From Spirochaetia bacterium (GTDB lineage Bacteria > Spirochaetota > Spirochaetia > Treponematales > Treponemataceae), in the NCBI GenBank assembly GCA_900769975.1, contig CAAGIR010000078.1:1-62288 (forward strand): DNA of 62,288 nucleotides. Reading direction: 5' to 3'. Below are positions 23,554-33,213 of this stretch, piece by piece. Position 1 is the first letter of the stretch. The number at the start of each line of letters is the position of its first letter. A program made the translations under genes and the position numbers. The notes beneath the pieces are model-generated. The model did not search any database and was not told the origin of the DNA. It saw nothing but the letters and a program-made list of their open reading frames with translations.

Positions 23554-24387
23554 ATGAGTAAAACATTAAAGCGATTATTAACATTTTTTATTGGTCTTCC
23601 TCTTGTTTTGGTTATAGTTTTTGCAGATATTAATAATCATTTACCTTTACATATTGCAATAGGTCTTTTTTCTGTTATTGGTGCAAATGAATTTTATAAT
23701 ATTGCGAGTAAAAAATATGTTTTATTTTCAAAATCTCTAATTCTGATTTTTACAGCACTTTTACCATATGTAACTTACATTTTCATTCTTTTTGGTTTGG
23801 ATCTTGAAATTACACCTTGGTTTTATATTATAGAAGTTTTATGTTTGATGGGAATTGAATGTTTTACTGCAAAAAGTTTTGAAAACTCTTTATCAAAAAT
23901 TGCTTATTCCAGTCTAATAATTTTTTACTGTGGATTTTTGCTTACTTTCTTATCACGTTTGACATTATTAGAAAATTCAAAATACATAATCAGTTTGTTT
24001 TTGATTTTTGTATTTATATGTGATTCTTTAGCATGGTTTTTCGGCGTTTTATTTGGAAAATCTACTAGAGGCTATGTTGCTGCAAGTCCCAATAAAAGTC
24101 TTGTAGGTTTTATTGGCGGAATTATCTGCTCTATTTTGGCAGGAGTGATTTTTTCTTTCATTTTTTCTGATAAAATTTGTTTGTCAATTCCTAAAACAGT
24201 ATTATTAGGATTTCTTACTTCTTTAGCGGCTATAACAGGTGATTTGATTGAATCTGTATTTAAACGTTCCCTTCAAGTAAAAGACAGTGGCGTTCTGATT
24301 CCTGGTCGAGGCGGTGTTTTAGATTCTATTGATTCCATATTAATATCAGTTCCTGTGTTTTATATTTGCCAACATTTTTTGTTTTAA
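23554..24387 (+). CDS. cdsA: Phosphatidate cytidylyltransferase
   Basis: A 277-residue multi-helix membrane enzyme that makes CDP-diacylglycerol for phospholipid synthesis. The C-terminal family signature is present but altered: VFKRSLQVKDSGVLIPGRGGVLDSIDS, where the classical PROSITE pattern has HGG and DR. The acidic residues of the KD...D...D metal site are kept, so activity is likely. It lies in the conserved frr-uppS-cdsA-dxr-rseP order, with an AAGGA ribosome site 8 bases before the start. Confidence 0.92.
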   Translation: MSKTLKRLLTFFIGLPLVLVIVFADINNHLPLHIAIGLFSVIGANEFYNIASKKYVLFSKSLILIFTALLPYVTYIFILFGLDLEITPWFYIIEVLCLMGIECFTAKSFENSLSKIAYSSLIIFYCGFLLTFLSRLTLLENSKYIISLFLIFVFICDSLAWFFGVLFGKSTRGYVAASPNKSLVGFIGGIICSILAGVIFSFIFSDKICLSIPKTVLLGFLTSLAAITGDLIESVFKRSLQVKDSGVLIPGRGGVLDSIDSILISVPVFYICQHFLF

Positions 24388-24400
24388 TTATATTTAATAT

Positions 24401-25489
24401 ATGAAGAAAATTTTAATTTTAGGCTGTACTGGTTCAATTGGTACAAATACCTTAAACATTGCAAGAAATCTTCCTGAAGAATTTCAAATTTGCGGATTAC
24501 AGGCTCATTCAAATAAAGAACAACTCGAAGAATTAGGTACTATTTATAACTGTCCTGTTTTGTTGACTTCGCAAGATAATTCACCTGATGCTTTTCAAAA
24601 ATTAATTGATGAATCAAAACCAGATATTGTAGTTAACGGCATCGCAGGAGCGGCGGGGCTTTTGCCTTCTAAAATAGTTTTGGAGAATAAAATCGATATT
24701 GCACTTGCAAATAAAGAAACTATTGTTATGGCAGGACCTTTAATTAAAAAACTTGCTAAAAAAAATAATGCAAAAATCCTCCCTGTTGATTCTGAACATT
24801 CTGCAATTTTTAATCTTGTTGAAAAAATTGGAAAAGAAAACATCAGTAAAATTGTAATTACTGCAAGCGGAGGACCTTTCAGGACATTTACAAAAGAACA
24901 GCTGAACAATGTAACTGTAGAACAGGCATTAAATCATCCTACTTGGAAAATGGGCAAAAAAATTACAATTGATTCCTCTACTCTTGCGAACAAAGGTCTG
25001 GAAGTAATAGAGGCGGCGTATCTTTTTGATGTAACGTCTGAACAGATTGAAGTGGTTGTGCATCCTCAAAGTTTAATTCATTCTCTTGTGCGTACAAATG
25101 ACGGAATGCTTTATGCTCAAATTTCTGATCCAGACATGAAACATCCTATTTATAATGCATTAACATGGCCAAAAAACAATAAAAATTATCTTGAACCTTT
25201 TGATTTATTCGATAAGACAATGACTTTTTTTAAGCCAAGAATTAACGATTTTCCACTTTTAGGCTATGCTTTTGAATGTGTAAAACAGGGACACTGTTAT
25301 CCTCTTGTTTTTAATGCCGCAAATGAAATTGCAGTTCATGCTTTTTTGCAAAATAAAATTTCTTTTCCTGCCATTACAAGAATTGTCCGTTCTGTTTTGG
25401 ATTATGACTGGAATATTAAACTTGATTCTTTTGAAACGGTTTTCCAGATGGATAAAAAAGCACGCGATTTAGCTCTGGAGTTGATTTAG
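24401..25489 (+). CDS. dxr: 1-deoxy-D-xylulose 5-phosphate reductoisomerase
   Basis: A 362-residue Dxr, the second enzyme of the MEP isoprenoid pathway (DXP to MEP, NADPH-dependent). It has an N-terminal Rossmann motif LGCTGSIGTNTL, NGIAGAAGL near 79-87, ANKETIVMAG near 102-111, the metal-site PVDSEHSA near 128-135, TASGGPFR near 151-158 and NHPTWKMGKKITIDSSTL near 173-190. Together with ispG at 51379 it shows the cell uses the MEP route. There is no clear ribosome site; it may be coupled to cdsA, 13 bases upstream. The length is slightly short but complete. Confidence 0.95.
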   Translation: MKKILILGCTGSIGTNTLNIARNLPEEFQICGLQAHSNKEQLEELGTIYNCPVLLTSQDNSPDAFQKLIDESKPDIVVNGIAGAAGLLPSKIVLENKIDIALANKETIVMAGPLIKKLAKKNNAKILPVDSEHSAIFNLVEKIGKENISKIVITASGGPFRTFTKEQLNNVTVEQALNHPTWKMGKKITIDSSTLANKGLEVIEAAYLFDVTSEQIEVVVHPQSLIHSLVRTNDGMLYAQISDPDMKHPIYNALTWPKNNKNYLEPFDLFDKTMTFFKPRINDFPLLGYAFECVKQGHCYPLVFNAANEIAVHAFLQNKISFPAITRIVRSVLDYDWNIKLDSFETVFQMDKKARDLALELI

Positions 25490-25490
25490 C

Positions 25491-26597
25491 ATGAAATGGA
25501 TATACGGCCTTTTGTGTCTCTTTTTTTTAATTCTTTTTCATGAATTTGGCCATTTTATTGCTGCGAAGATTTTTGGCGTAAAAGTTGAAGCGTTTTCTAT
25601 CGGGTTTGGCCCGGTTCTACTTCACAAAAAGATCAAAGGTACTGATTTTCGTATTTCACTTTTTCCACTGGGTGGATATTGCAGCATGAAAGGTGAAAAA
25701 GATTTTCAAAAAGCACTGGAAGATAATCTGTCGGAAATAAATGGAGAAGAAGATTCTTTATATGGAAAAAATCCTTTAAAACGTGCCGCAATAGGTTTTG
25801 CAGGTCCTTTTTTTAATTTTATTTTTGCTGTTCTGGCATTTTCTATAATCAATCTGATTGGTTATGATTATTATACATTTTCAAATAAAATCCTTATTAA
25901 TGAAAACGTAACATCTTCTATGGCAAAAGATGCTGGAATTCTTTCTGGTGACAAAATAATCAAAGTTAATAAAACTGAAACGAATGATTTTTATGATTTA
26001 ATTCAAGAAATTTCCACAAAACCTGATGAAGATCTAGTTTTAACAATTGACAGAAATGGAGAAATTTTTGAAATAAAACTCCATTCTGAACTAGACAAGG
26101 AAACTGGAACTGGAAAAATCGGAATTGCGGCAGATAATTCTACAGTTTACAAAACTTCGACAGAAAAGTACAATATTTTTACAGCGTTGGGAAAAGGTTT
26201 TGTTGATACTTTTGAATATATTGGATTAACTTTTAAAAGTATTGGTGTTTTATTTAAAGGTGTTAATATTGATAATGCCGTTTCAGGTCCTGCAAGAGTA
26301 ACAGAACTTTTAGGTTCTACTGTAAAAGACAGTTTTGGAGAAAGTTTTAAAACCGGGATAATTAATATGTTCCAATTAATGGGATTGATTAGTATTTCGT
26401 TGTTTATTATGAATTTATTGCCAGTTCCTGTTTTGGATGGAGGATTAATTCTTTTTGCAATGATTGAATTCATTATCAGAAGGAAAATTAATCCAAAAAT
26501 TCAATACTATTTTCAGTTTGTGGGAATTGCTTTTATTGCCTTTCTTTTTATAATTGGGTTAAAAGGTGATATAAAATTCTTTTTAAATAAAAATTAA
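25491..26597 (+). CDS. rseP: RseP-type site-2 membrane metalloprotease
   Basis: A 368-residue intramembrane zinc protease. The HEFGH motif lies near residues 17-21 in the first membrane helix, a PDZ domain is seen at about 120-200 (SSMAKDAGILSGDKIIKVN), and the third zinc ligand motif NLLPVPVLDGG is near 303-313. In other bacteria it cleaves anti-sigma factors and signal-peptide remnants. It starts 1 base after the dxr stop region, so the two are coupled. Only one PDZ domain is visible, as in the shorter gram-positive type. Confidence 0.93.
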   Translation: MKWIYGLLCLFFLILFHEFGHFIAAKIFGVKVEAFSIGFGPVLLHKKIKGTDFRISLFPLGGYCSMKGEKDFQKALEDNLSEINGEEDSLYGKNPLKRAAIGFAGPFFNFIFAVLAFSIINLIGYDYYTFSNKILINENVTSSMAKDAGILSGDKIIKVNKTETNDFYDLIQEISTKPDEDLVLTIDRNGEIFEIKLHSELDKETGTGKIGIAADNSTVYKTSTEKYNIFTALGKGFVDTFEYIGLTFKSIGVLFKGVNIDNAVSGPARVTELLGSTVKDSFGESFKTGIINMFQLMGLISISLFIMNLLPVPVLDGGLILFAMIEFIIRRKINPKIQYYFQFVGIAFIAFLFIIGLKGDIKFFLNKN

Positions 26598-26621
26598 TTT
26601 TTGATTTTTGCTGGAGGCTTT

Positions 26622-28535
26622 ATGAAAAAAATATGTTTTCTTTTATTTTTGATTTGCTTTTTTGTTCCATCATTTGCTCAGTCACATATATCACAACAAT
26701 CTCATCAAGACAGAATTACAAAGATTATTCCAAGTCGTGATGCCAATGAAAGGACTTTTTTTACAGCAGGAGAAGACGGATTTATTGTAAAATGGGCCGA
26801 CGACAATCAGGGGGAGCATTATCAATTTTCTGAAGTTGGAATTAAAATGATTGCACTTTCACCAAATGGTAATGATATTGCAATTTATGAAAGTGATGGT
26901 GGTTCTGTAAATAAAGTTAGTGTTTGGGATTGGAGAACTTTTACAAGAAAATATCAGAAGAAATTTTCAGATTCCATTACATCCCTAGCCTTTTCTGCTA
27001 AAGGTACTTATTTAATTATAGGAACGGCTACAGTTGATGGTGCTGTTTTTGTAAGAACTAACGGATGGTCTGTCGTAGATAAAATTAAAGCAAATACTGG
27101 TATTGTAAACTATATAAATACAAGTCAGACAGAACGCACTTGTGTATTTTATTCTCCATCTGGAACATTATCTTATTATGATATGCAGAGCGGAAAATTG
27201 AAAGCAAATAAATTTTCTATTATAAAAGGATTATCTCAATTAGTAATGTACAATGATGACAGATTACTTGCTGGGGTAAAAGATAATCAAATCTATATAA
27301 TAAATGCTTTTAAAGGAACAACTTTAACTGCAATTTCTGCAAATAATCCTATTATTTTATCGCGGGAAAATGATACAAATCTTTATTATCTGGAATATGA
27401 CGGTAAAACTTCATACGAACTGAAAATGATTGAAAACCTTGAAAACAATCAGGTGTCAAATCCTAGAATTATAAAAACTTTTAAAGGGCCAAGAGGGAAT
27501 TCTGCCATATCTGTAGGTATAAAAGATGATAATTATATTTATCTGGGAAATAAAACGGGTGCAATTTATAAATCAGAATGTGAACCTTCTATTACAACCG
27601 AAACTCTTGTAGAAATTACTAAAAACATTTATTCAAAAATTTATGGTATGATTCAATATGACAAGGATTTTCTTTTTCTTACAGAAAATTCCATTTATAA
27701 ATCATCATATGATTCTGGTATAGTTGATAAAATTATGTCCACAGACGGAGAAACACAAATTACAAAATTGAAAGATAATAACATCATTTTGTGGACTAAA
27801 TCTTCTAGAAATCCTGTTGTAAGGGTGGATCTGGACAAAAAAACAAAGGAAACAATTTTTACTCCGAAAAACAGCATTCAGTCCATTAAAAACAGTTATA
27901 TTGGTGAAAAGGAATATATTATAGAAATTGAAAGTAACAGCATTGTAAATCTGTATGATTTGAATAATAAAACTTTTAAACAGGTTTATGCTGGTTCGGG
28001 TATTCAGGATGCTATTTTGGTTAATAACGGAACTATGTATATTGCAAAATCGGCTGCAACTAATCCTAACTTTCCTATTCTGACAGTAAATCTTCAAACT
28101 GGGGAAACGGTCCCTCTTAATGTAAAAGGAAATGTTGCTTATGCTTTAAGTACAGACGGAACTATCATTTATGGCATTAATTTGATTTCTGATGATACAG
28201 GAAGAAATACTTATGTTTTTTCTTACAATACGCAGACAAAACAAATGACTAATATTTTGAAATTTGCAGATGAAGATTCGGGTGCTTTTACTTATCTTTA
28301 TGGAAACAATCTGTATACAAATATCGGAAGAAATAAAATTTACTGTTACAATCTGTCAACTAAAAAACGGTTTGCGTATGACAGATCGGCTTCGATTCCT
28401 CAGAGTATGTGTCAAAATCAGAACAGGGTTGTAATTTTAAATCAAAACGGAAGTATTTCGTGGTGTACTCCTACATCAGCTAAACTTACTGCCGACTGGT
28501 ATTTGACTGTTGATGAACAGTGGTATGAATTTTAA
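26622..28535 (+). CDS. Secreted WD40/beta-propeller-like protein
   Basis: A 637-residue protein with a Sec signal peptide (MKKICFLLFLICFFVPSFAQ). The body consists of repeating short beta segments resembling WD40 or quinoprotein propeller blades: TFFTAGEDGFIVKWAD, KVSVWDWRTFTRKY, SITSLAFSAKGTYLIIG and DNYIYLGNKTGAIYKS. Two propellers may fit in this length. It is probably periplasmic; no catalytic motif is seen and the function is unknown. The start follows GGAGG at a good distance. A bidirectional terminator lies beyond the stop. Confidence 0.75.
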   Translation: MKKICFLLFLICFFVPSFAQSHISQQSHQDRITKIIPSRDANERTFFTAGEDGFIVKWADDNQGEHYQFSEVGIKMIALSPNGNDIAIYESDGGSVNKVSVWDWRTFTRKYQKKFSDSITSLAFSAKGTYLIIGTATVDGAVFVRTNGWSVVDKIKANTGIVNYINTSQTERTCVFYSPSGTLSYYDMQSGKLKANKFSIIKGLSQLVMYNDDRLLAGVKDNQIYIINAFKGTTLTAISANNPIILSRENDTNLYYLEYDGKTSYELKMIENLENNQVSNPRIIKTFKGPRGNSAISVGIKDDNYIYLGNKTGAIYKSECEPSITTETLVEITKNIYSKIYGMIQYDKDFLFLTENSIYKSSYDSGIVDKIMSTDGETQITKLKDNNIILWTKSSRNPVVRVDLDKKTKETIFTPKNSIQSIKNSYIGEKEYIIEIESNSIVNLYDLNNKTFKQVYAGSGIQDAILVNNGTMYIAKSAATNPNFPILTVNLQTGETVPLNVKGNVAYALSTDGTIIYGINLISDDTGRNTYVFSYNTQTKQMTNILKFADEDSGAFTYLYGNNLYTNIGRNKIYCYNLSTKKRFAYDRSASIPQSMCQNQNRVVILNQNGSISWCTPTSAKLTADWYLTVDEQWYEF

Positions 28536-28567
28536 TTTTTTCTTTTATTCAAATTGCTGATAAAAAA

Positions 28568-28601
28568 AGCCTGTTTTCTGCAAAAATGCTTTAAACAGGC
28601 T
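28568..28601. terminator. Bidirectional terminator, propeller gene and glgA
   Basis: AGCCTGTTT (28568-28576) pairs with AAACAGGCT (28593-28601), with A-rich sequence on the left and T-rich sequence on the right. It sits between convergent genes and can stop both. Confidence 0.8.
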
Positions 28602-28610
28602 ATTTTATTT

Positions 28611-30101
28611 TTATTTCCAATCAGCAGTATTTATTCCACAACCTCGCATAAGTGCGTCGGAATAGACATTTTCGTAGCCGTCAACAGAACGATCCCAACT
28701 GAAATCTTTTTGCATTCCTCGTTCCTGCATTTTCTTAATATGCTCTTTTTTATTATAATAAGCATAAGTTGCCCATCCTGTTGTATTGTAAATGGCGCTT
28801 GGAGTTAATGCATCAAACAGAAAACCAGTTCCGTCTCCTGTATTTTCGTTGTACTGTTCGACTGTATCTGCAAGACCGCCCGTTCTGCGGACAATGGGAA
28901 GAGTTCCATATAAAATTGAATACATTTGATTTAATCCGCAAGGTTCGTATCTTGAAGGCATGAGGAAAAAGTCTGAACCAGCTTCTATAAGGTGGCTTAA
29001 TCCTTCGTCATATCCTATATAGGCACGCATATTCGGCAAAACTGACTGTAAATGTTTAATTTCTTCTTCACACCACTTTTCACCACTGCCAAGTATTGCA
29101 AACTGAATATCCATATCTTTACACAGAGGATACATACAACCGTAAGTCGGTGCAAAAAGTTCTGCAATACCTTTTTGATCTGCAAGTCGTGTAACAATAC
29201 CAAAAAGAGGAACATCTGGATTAACAGCAAGTCCCATTCTTTTTTGAAGTTCTGCCTTACATTTTTTCTTATTTTCCAGATTTTTATAATCATAATTTGC
29301 AGGCAAAAGTTTATCTTTTTTTGGATTCCAGGTATCAAGATCACAGCCGTTAAGAACTCCACGAACACAATCAGATCTTACACGAAGCAGACCGTCAAGT
29401 CCAAATCCACCTTCTGATGTTTGAATTTCATGTGCATAAGTTGGAGAAACAGTCGTAATCATATCTGCACAAGAAAGTGCCGACTGGAGAAGATTAATAG
29501 CACCATGGTGTTCAAGTCCTGCTCCATAATAAAGATTCCAGTCTAAACCTAATGCAGGGAAACTGTCTTTTCCATAAACACCCTGATATCCTAAATTATG
29601 AATTGTAAAAACTGATGCAGTATGGGCAAAATAACCGTTTCTGCAAACATGCTTTAAAAGAACTGGAACGAGTGCACAAAACCAGTCATGAGCATGCATA
29701 ATATCTGGATACCAGCCAAGCATACGGCATAATTGAAAGGCACCATGACATAATAAAGCAGAACGGTAAGGATTATCATGAAAATCAGGTTCGGCTTTTG
29801 TTCCATATATTCCGTCACGTCCATAAGACTGTTCATGATCAATAAAATATACAGGAATATCAGTTTGAGGTAACGGTGCTTCATAAAATTTTACCCATGT
29901 TTCTTCCTGACCTGCGGCAACTGCAACAGGAACATCGATAGCTTTTAATTTAGCCCTGTCAATTTTATAATATCTTGGCAAAATAATTCTAACATCATGA
30001 CCTTTTTTTCTAAGGTTGATTGCAAGAGCAGAAACGGCATCTGCGAGTCCACCTGTTTTTGCAAAAGGTACAGTTTCTGAAGTAACCATTAAAATTTTCA
30101 T
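28611..30101 (-). CDS. glgA: Glycogen (starch) synthase
   Basis: A 496-residue GT5 enzyme that extends alpha-1,4-glucan from ADP-glucose. The N-terminus MKILMVTSETVPFAKTGGLADAV carries the KTGGL substrate motif. HAHDWFCALVP near 137, the GIVTRLADQKGI segment near 300, and the C-terminal MPSRYEPCGLNQMYSILYGT with the catalytic Glu are present. The length is typical. It is monocistronic with a GGAG ribosome site. No other glycogen gene is nearby. Confidence 0.95.
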   Translation of the reverse strand: MKILMVTSETVPFAKTGGLADAVSALAINLRKKGHDVRIILPRYYKIDRAKLKAIDVPVAVAAGQEETWVKFYEAPLPQTDIPVYFIDHEQSYGRDGIYGTKAEPDFHDNPYRSALLCHGAFQLCRMLGWYPDIMHAHDWFCALVPVLLKHVCRNGYFAHTASVFTIHNLGYQGVYGKDSFPALGLDWNLYYGAGLEHHGAINLLQSALSCADMITTVSPTYAHEIQTSEGGFGLDGLLRVRSDCVRGVLNGCDLDTWNPKKDKLLPANYDYKNLENKKKCKAELQKRMGLAVNPDVPLFGIVTRLADQKGIAELFAPTYGCMYPLCKDMDIQFAILGSGEKWCEEEIKHLQSVLPNMRAYIGYDEGLSHLIEAGSDFFLMPSRYEPCGLNQMYSILYGTLPIVRRTGGLADTVEQYNENTGDGTGFLFDALTPSAIYNTTGWATYAYYNKKEHIKKMQERGMQKDFSWDRSVDGYENVYSDALMRGCGINTADWK

Positions 30102-30154
30102 ATAGCAAACTCCTTTTTTTATCCTTTTAATTTATGTATTTATGCAAAACTGCC

Positions 30155-31339
30155 TTACTGAACAGCTTTTTTAAACGCTTCTTTACTATTTAATATTGTC
30201 TGTTCACTACAGCAATATGCAATCCTAAACCAGCCTTTTCCTGCAAATCCGCTGCCTGGCGCACAAAGTATATTAAATTTTTTAAGATGATTAACAAATG
30301 CCATATCATCGTCATTCCAGCCATCTGGAACTTTTACCCAGAGATAAAAAGCACCTTCTGGAGTTGCATATTTTAATCCCGCATAATCCATTACTTCCAT
30401 AATCTGATTACGCCGTTTTTCATAAGTTGAAAAATCACATTCTGCATCCCATGATTTTGCAATAACTTTCTGGAAAAAAGCTGGTGCATTAACATAGCCC
30501 AAAACCCTGGTACAAAAAATTGCTGCACTTATAAAATCATTTGCTTCAGGGCAAGCAGGATTTATGCAGATGTATCCGATTCTTTCCCCTGGCAAACTTA
30601 AATTCTTGGCAAAACTTGTTACAACAACTGCATAATCATATTTTGGGAAAACAGGAGCAACTTTTTTTCCATCATAAGTAATTGCCCGATAAGGTTCGTC
30701 CAAAATTAAATATGGATATCGTCCTGTTTTTTCTCCATGTTCTTTTAAAACAGAAACAAGACTTGTAATATCCTCGTCTGAATATATACGACCTGTCGGG
30801 TTATTTGGAGAATTTATCAAGATTGCTGCTGTTTTTTTATTTAATGCTTTTTTGATTGCTTCGCTGTCAAGACTAAAATCTTCTTTTGTAGGGACACCAA
30901 CAATTTCTCCACCATAATTATGAACATAATGTCCGTACTCTGCAAAATAAGGGCATGGAACAATTACTTCATCATTTGGATTTAACAACGCTTTCAACGT
31001 TACGTTTATTGCACCAGCAGCACCCACAGCCATAACAACCTTGGAAAAATCTATATTAACACCCTGTTCGAGGCTTGTTTTTTTTGCCATTGCCTCCCTT
31101 GCTTCCTGATACCCGGGATTTTGCATGTATCCATGACGCAAATGTGTTGTATCTGCAGCAATTTCTTTTACTGCTTCAAAAACTTTTTGCGGAGGATCTA
31201 AATCAGGATTTCCAATGCTAAAATCATACACATTTTCTGCACCAAATTTTTGTTTTAAAAGTGCACCTTCTTCAAACATCTTGCGGATTACGCCGTTTGA
31301 CGGACTTTCTACTATTTCTTTAACCTTCTGTGAAATCAT
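30155..31339 (-). CDS. Class I PLP-dependent aminotransferase
   Basis: A 394-residue fold-type I aminotransferase. Motifs are NSPNNPTGRIY near 178-188, DEPYRAI near 219, and SFAKNLSLPGERIGY near 247-261, where the Lys should form the Schiff base with pyridoxal phosphate; the C-terminal WFRIAYC carries the substrate-carboxylate Arg. It belongs to the AspC/AAT-like group, but the amino-acid specificity cannot be read. The gene is isolated and divergent from 31465. Its extended -10 (TGATATAAT) ends 8 bases before the ATG and there is no ribosome site, so a leaderless mRNA is likely. Confidence 0.88.
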   Translation of the reverse strand: MISQKVKEIVESPSNGVIRKMFEEGALLKQKFGAENVYDFSIGNPDLDPPQKVFEAVKEIAADTTHLRHGYMQNPGYQEAREAMAKKTSLEQGVNIDFSKVVMAVGAAGAINVTLKALLNPNDEVIVPCPYFAEYGHYVHNYGGEIVGVPTKEDFSLDSEAIKKALNKKTAAILINSPNNPTGRIYSDEDITSLVSVLKEHGEKTGRYPYLILDEPYRAITYDGKKVAPVFPKYDYAVVVTSFAKNLSLPGERIGYICINPACPEANDFISAAIFCTRVLGYVNAPAFFQKVIAKSWDAECDFSTYEKRRNQIMEVMDYAGLKYATPEGAFYLWVKVPDGWNDDDMAFVNHLKKFNILCAPGSGFAGKGWFRIAYCCSEQTILNSKEAFKKAVQ

Positions 31340-31347
31340 AATAATTT

Positions 31348-31375
31348 ATTATATCACATTTTTTGAACTTTGCAA
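31348..31375 (-). promoter_or_regulatory. Predicted promoter of the aminotransferase, leaderless
   Basis: Minus strand: TTGCAA (31370-31375), a 16-base spacer and TATAAT (31348-31353) with an upstream TG (extended -10), then 8 bases to the ATG at 31339. The predicted start is 0-2 bases from the ATG. Confidence 0.55.
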
Positions 31376-31427
31376 AAAATAAATCACTGAATTATCAATA
31401 CTTAATATTAAACTTATTACAAAATAA

Positions 31428-31456
31428 TTGAAATGAATTGCTTTTTTTTCTATAAT
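31428..31456 (+). promoter_or_regulatory. Predicted promoter of the 31465 gene, leaderless
   Basis: TTGAAA (31428-31433), a 17-base spacer and TATAAT (31451-31456), then 8 bases to the ATG at 31465. It shares the short divergent region with the aminotransferase promoter. Confidence 0.55.
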
Positions 31457-31464
31457 ATAAAGGT

Positions 31465-32184
31465 ATGAAAAATAAAATTTTAATTCTCGTGTTTACTTTG
31501 TTTTTTTCTTCTCTTTTTGCCTCCCCTTTTAATGAAAAACTTACAGAGGATGAACTAAATACATTATCAACAGGCCAAGTATTAATCAAAAATATTAATA
31601 ATAAAAAAAACATTTGCCTTAAAGAAAACCTGTTTTCATCAGCAGATGAATTACTTACCATTATGGACGACTTAAATCCAAAATATCTGGCTGAAATAAT
31701 TCAGATTAAACCTTACGAAGGAAATGAAGATTTACCGAAAAAGCTTGAAACTATTTTAAATAACATTCCAGAATATGCAGGAATTCCATATTATTCTGAA
31801 CGTCATGAACATTGGTATGATTTGTATGATTCGGCAGAAATTACAGAAACTTTTATAGAAAATAATGTACAGACAATAAAAGCAACTTTAAAAATGCAGC
31901 CTTTCGACACAGTTTACGAAACAATTACATTAACTTCTGATGAAAATACTGTTTTTTACACAGCACAAAATGAAAATAAATTGCGCTATTTAGACAAATT
32001 TGACTGCATCTGGCCACAAAAAATGAAAATCTGTATACTTTTATTTAAAGACGGCGACAATTGGATTTTATATGGCATAGGCGGTGTAAATGCCCCACGA
32101 ATTCCATTTTTTACAGAAAGAATACAAACCTCATTCATAAACAGGATAAATACTTTCTGTAGTTTTATTTTTGATAAATTATAA
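31465..32184 (+). CDS. Secreted protein of unknown function
   Basis: A 239-residue protein with a Sec signal peptide (about 1-20, MKNKILILVFTLFFSSLFAS). The mature part is mixed alpha/beta with TIMDDLNPKYLAEIIQIKPY and a beta-rich C-terminal half (VQTIKATLKMQPFDTVYETITL, GDNWILYGIGGV). I do not recognise a characterised family; it may be a treponemal domain of unknown function. It lies at the left edge of the polysaccharide locus but is not clearly part of it. Confidence 0.7.
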   Translation: MKNKILILVFTLFFSSLFASPFNEKLTEDELNTLSTGQVLIKNINNKKNICLKENLFSSADELLTIMDDLNPKYLAEIIQIKPYEGNEDLPKKLETILNNIPEYAGIPYYSERHEHWYDLYDSAEITETFIENNVQTIKATLKMQPFDTVYETITLTSDENTVFYTAQNENKLRYLDKFDCIWPQKMKICILLFKDGDNWILYGIGGVNAPRIPFFTERIQTSFINRINTFCSFIFDKL

Positions 32185-32238
32185 TTTAATTCACATATTC
32201 ATAATTTTACGAAACAATTTTTTTATAGGAGTTTTTTG

Positions 32239-33189
32239 ATGATTTGGTTAATTGGAAATAAAGGTATGCTCGGAAATGAAGTTTCAAAGCAATTGCAGGA
32301 AGCAAAACTTCCATTTGTCGGGACAGACAGAGATGTGGACATTACAGATCCATCAGCCTTAGAAAATTTTGCTAATAATATAATGACAGAATCTTACTTT
32401 CCTTCTGATTTACCTCATTGTGAACGAAGGATTACCTGGATAATAAACTGTTCTGCTTATACAAATGTTGAAAAGGCTGAAGAAGATGTTGAACTTGCTG
32501 AAAAACTGAACGCTCAAGGTCCTTTAAATATTGCAAGACTCGCAAGAAAAATCGGAGCAAAACTTATTCATATATCAACTGATTATGTTTTTAATGGAAA
32601 AGGAACAAAACCATATTCAGAAGATATGATAAAAGAACCGCTTGGTGTTTATGGCAAAACAAAATCTGATGGTGAAGATGCAATACAAAAAGAAATGAAT
32701 ACTTATTACATTTTGCGCACCGCATGGCTTTATGGGTTTGACGGAAAAAATTTTGTCTACACAATGACAAAAGCCATGAATAATCATGATAGTGTAAAAG
32801 TTGTAGATGATCAAAGAGGTTCTCCTACCTGCGCAGTAGATTTAGCAGAAGTAATCGTAAAAATCATAAACAAATCAAATAAAGCGAAAGGATTTTTTGG
32901 CAAAAACAGTGCTCCTTCTTTTGGTGTGTATCATTTTACAGATGAAGGCGAAACAACATGGTTTGAATTTACGCAAGAAATATATCGTCTTGGAAAAAAA
33001 TATGGAAGAATAACAAATGAGTGTTCAGTAAATCCATGTACTACAGAAGAATATGGAGCAAAAGTTGAACGGCCTTCATATTCTGTTCTCAGTAAATCAA
33101 AAATTGCAAAAGAATTAAAAATAAAAATTCCAGACTGGCATATCAGCCTTGAAAAATTTATTAAAAATAACAGATTTAATCCTCTATAA
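32239..33189 (+). CDS. rfbD: dTDP-4-dehydrorhamnose reductase (RmlD-like)
   Basis: A 316-residue extended SDR enzyme that makes dTDP-L-rhamnose in its classical form. It has an N-terminal nucleotide motif WLIGNKGMLGNEV, INCSAYTNVEKAEEDVELA near 75-93, STDYVFNGKG near 116-125 with the catalytic Tyr, and YGKTKSDGE near 137-145 as the YxxxK site. The rmlA, rmlB and rmlC genes are not in the window, so the precursor must be made elsewhere or the substrate differs. The ATG at 32239 follows TAGGAG. It opens the polysaccharide gene group. Confidence 0.9.
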   Translation: MIWLIGNKGMLGNEVSKQLQEAKLPFVGTDRDVDITDPSALENFANNIMTESYFPSDLPHCERRITWIINCSAYTNVEKAEEDVELAEKLNAQGPLNIARLARKIGAKLIHISTDYVFNGKGTKPYSEDMIKEPLGVYGKTKSDGEDAIQKEMNTYYILRTAWLYGFDGKNFVYTMTKAMNNHDSVKVVDDQRGSPTCAVDLAEVIVKIINKSNKAKGFFGKNSAPSFGVYHFTDEGETTWFEFTQEIYRLGKKYGRITNECSVNPCTTEEYGAKVERPSYSVLSKSKIAKELKIKIPDWHISLEKFIKNNRFNPL

Positions 33190-33213
33190 GATATGCAATT
33201 AACGGGAAGAGAA

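Noticed and set aside
31395..31661. Minus-strand open frame overlapping the 31465 gene start
   Set aside because: No ribosome site, no recognisable domain, and it crosses two divergent promoters.
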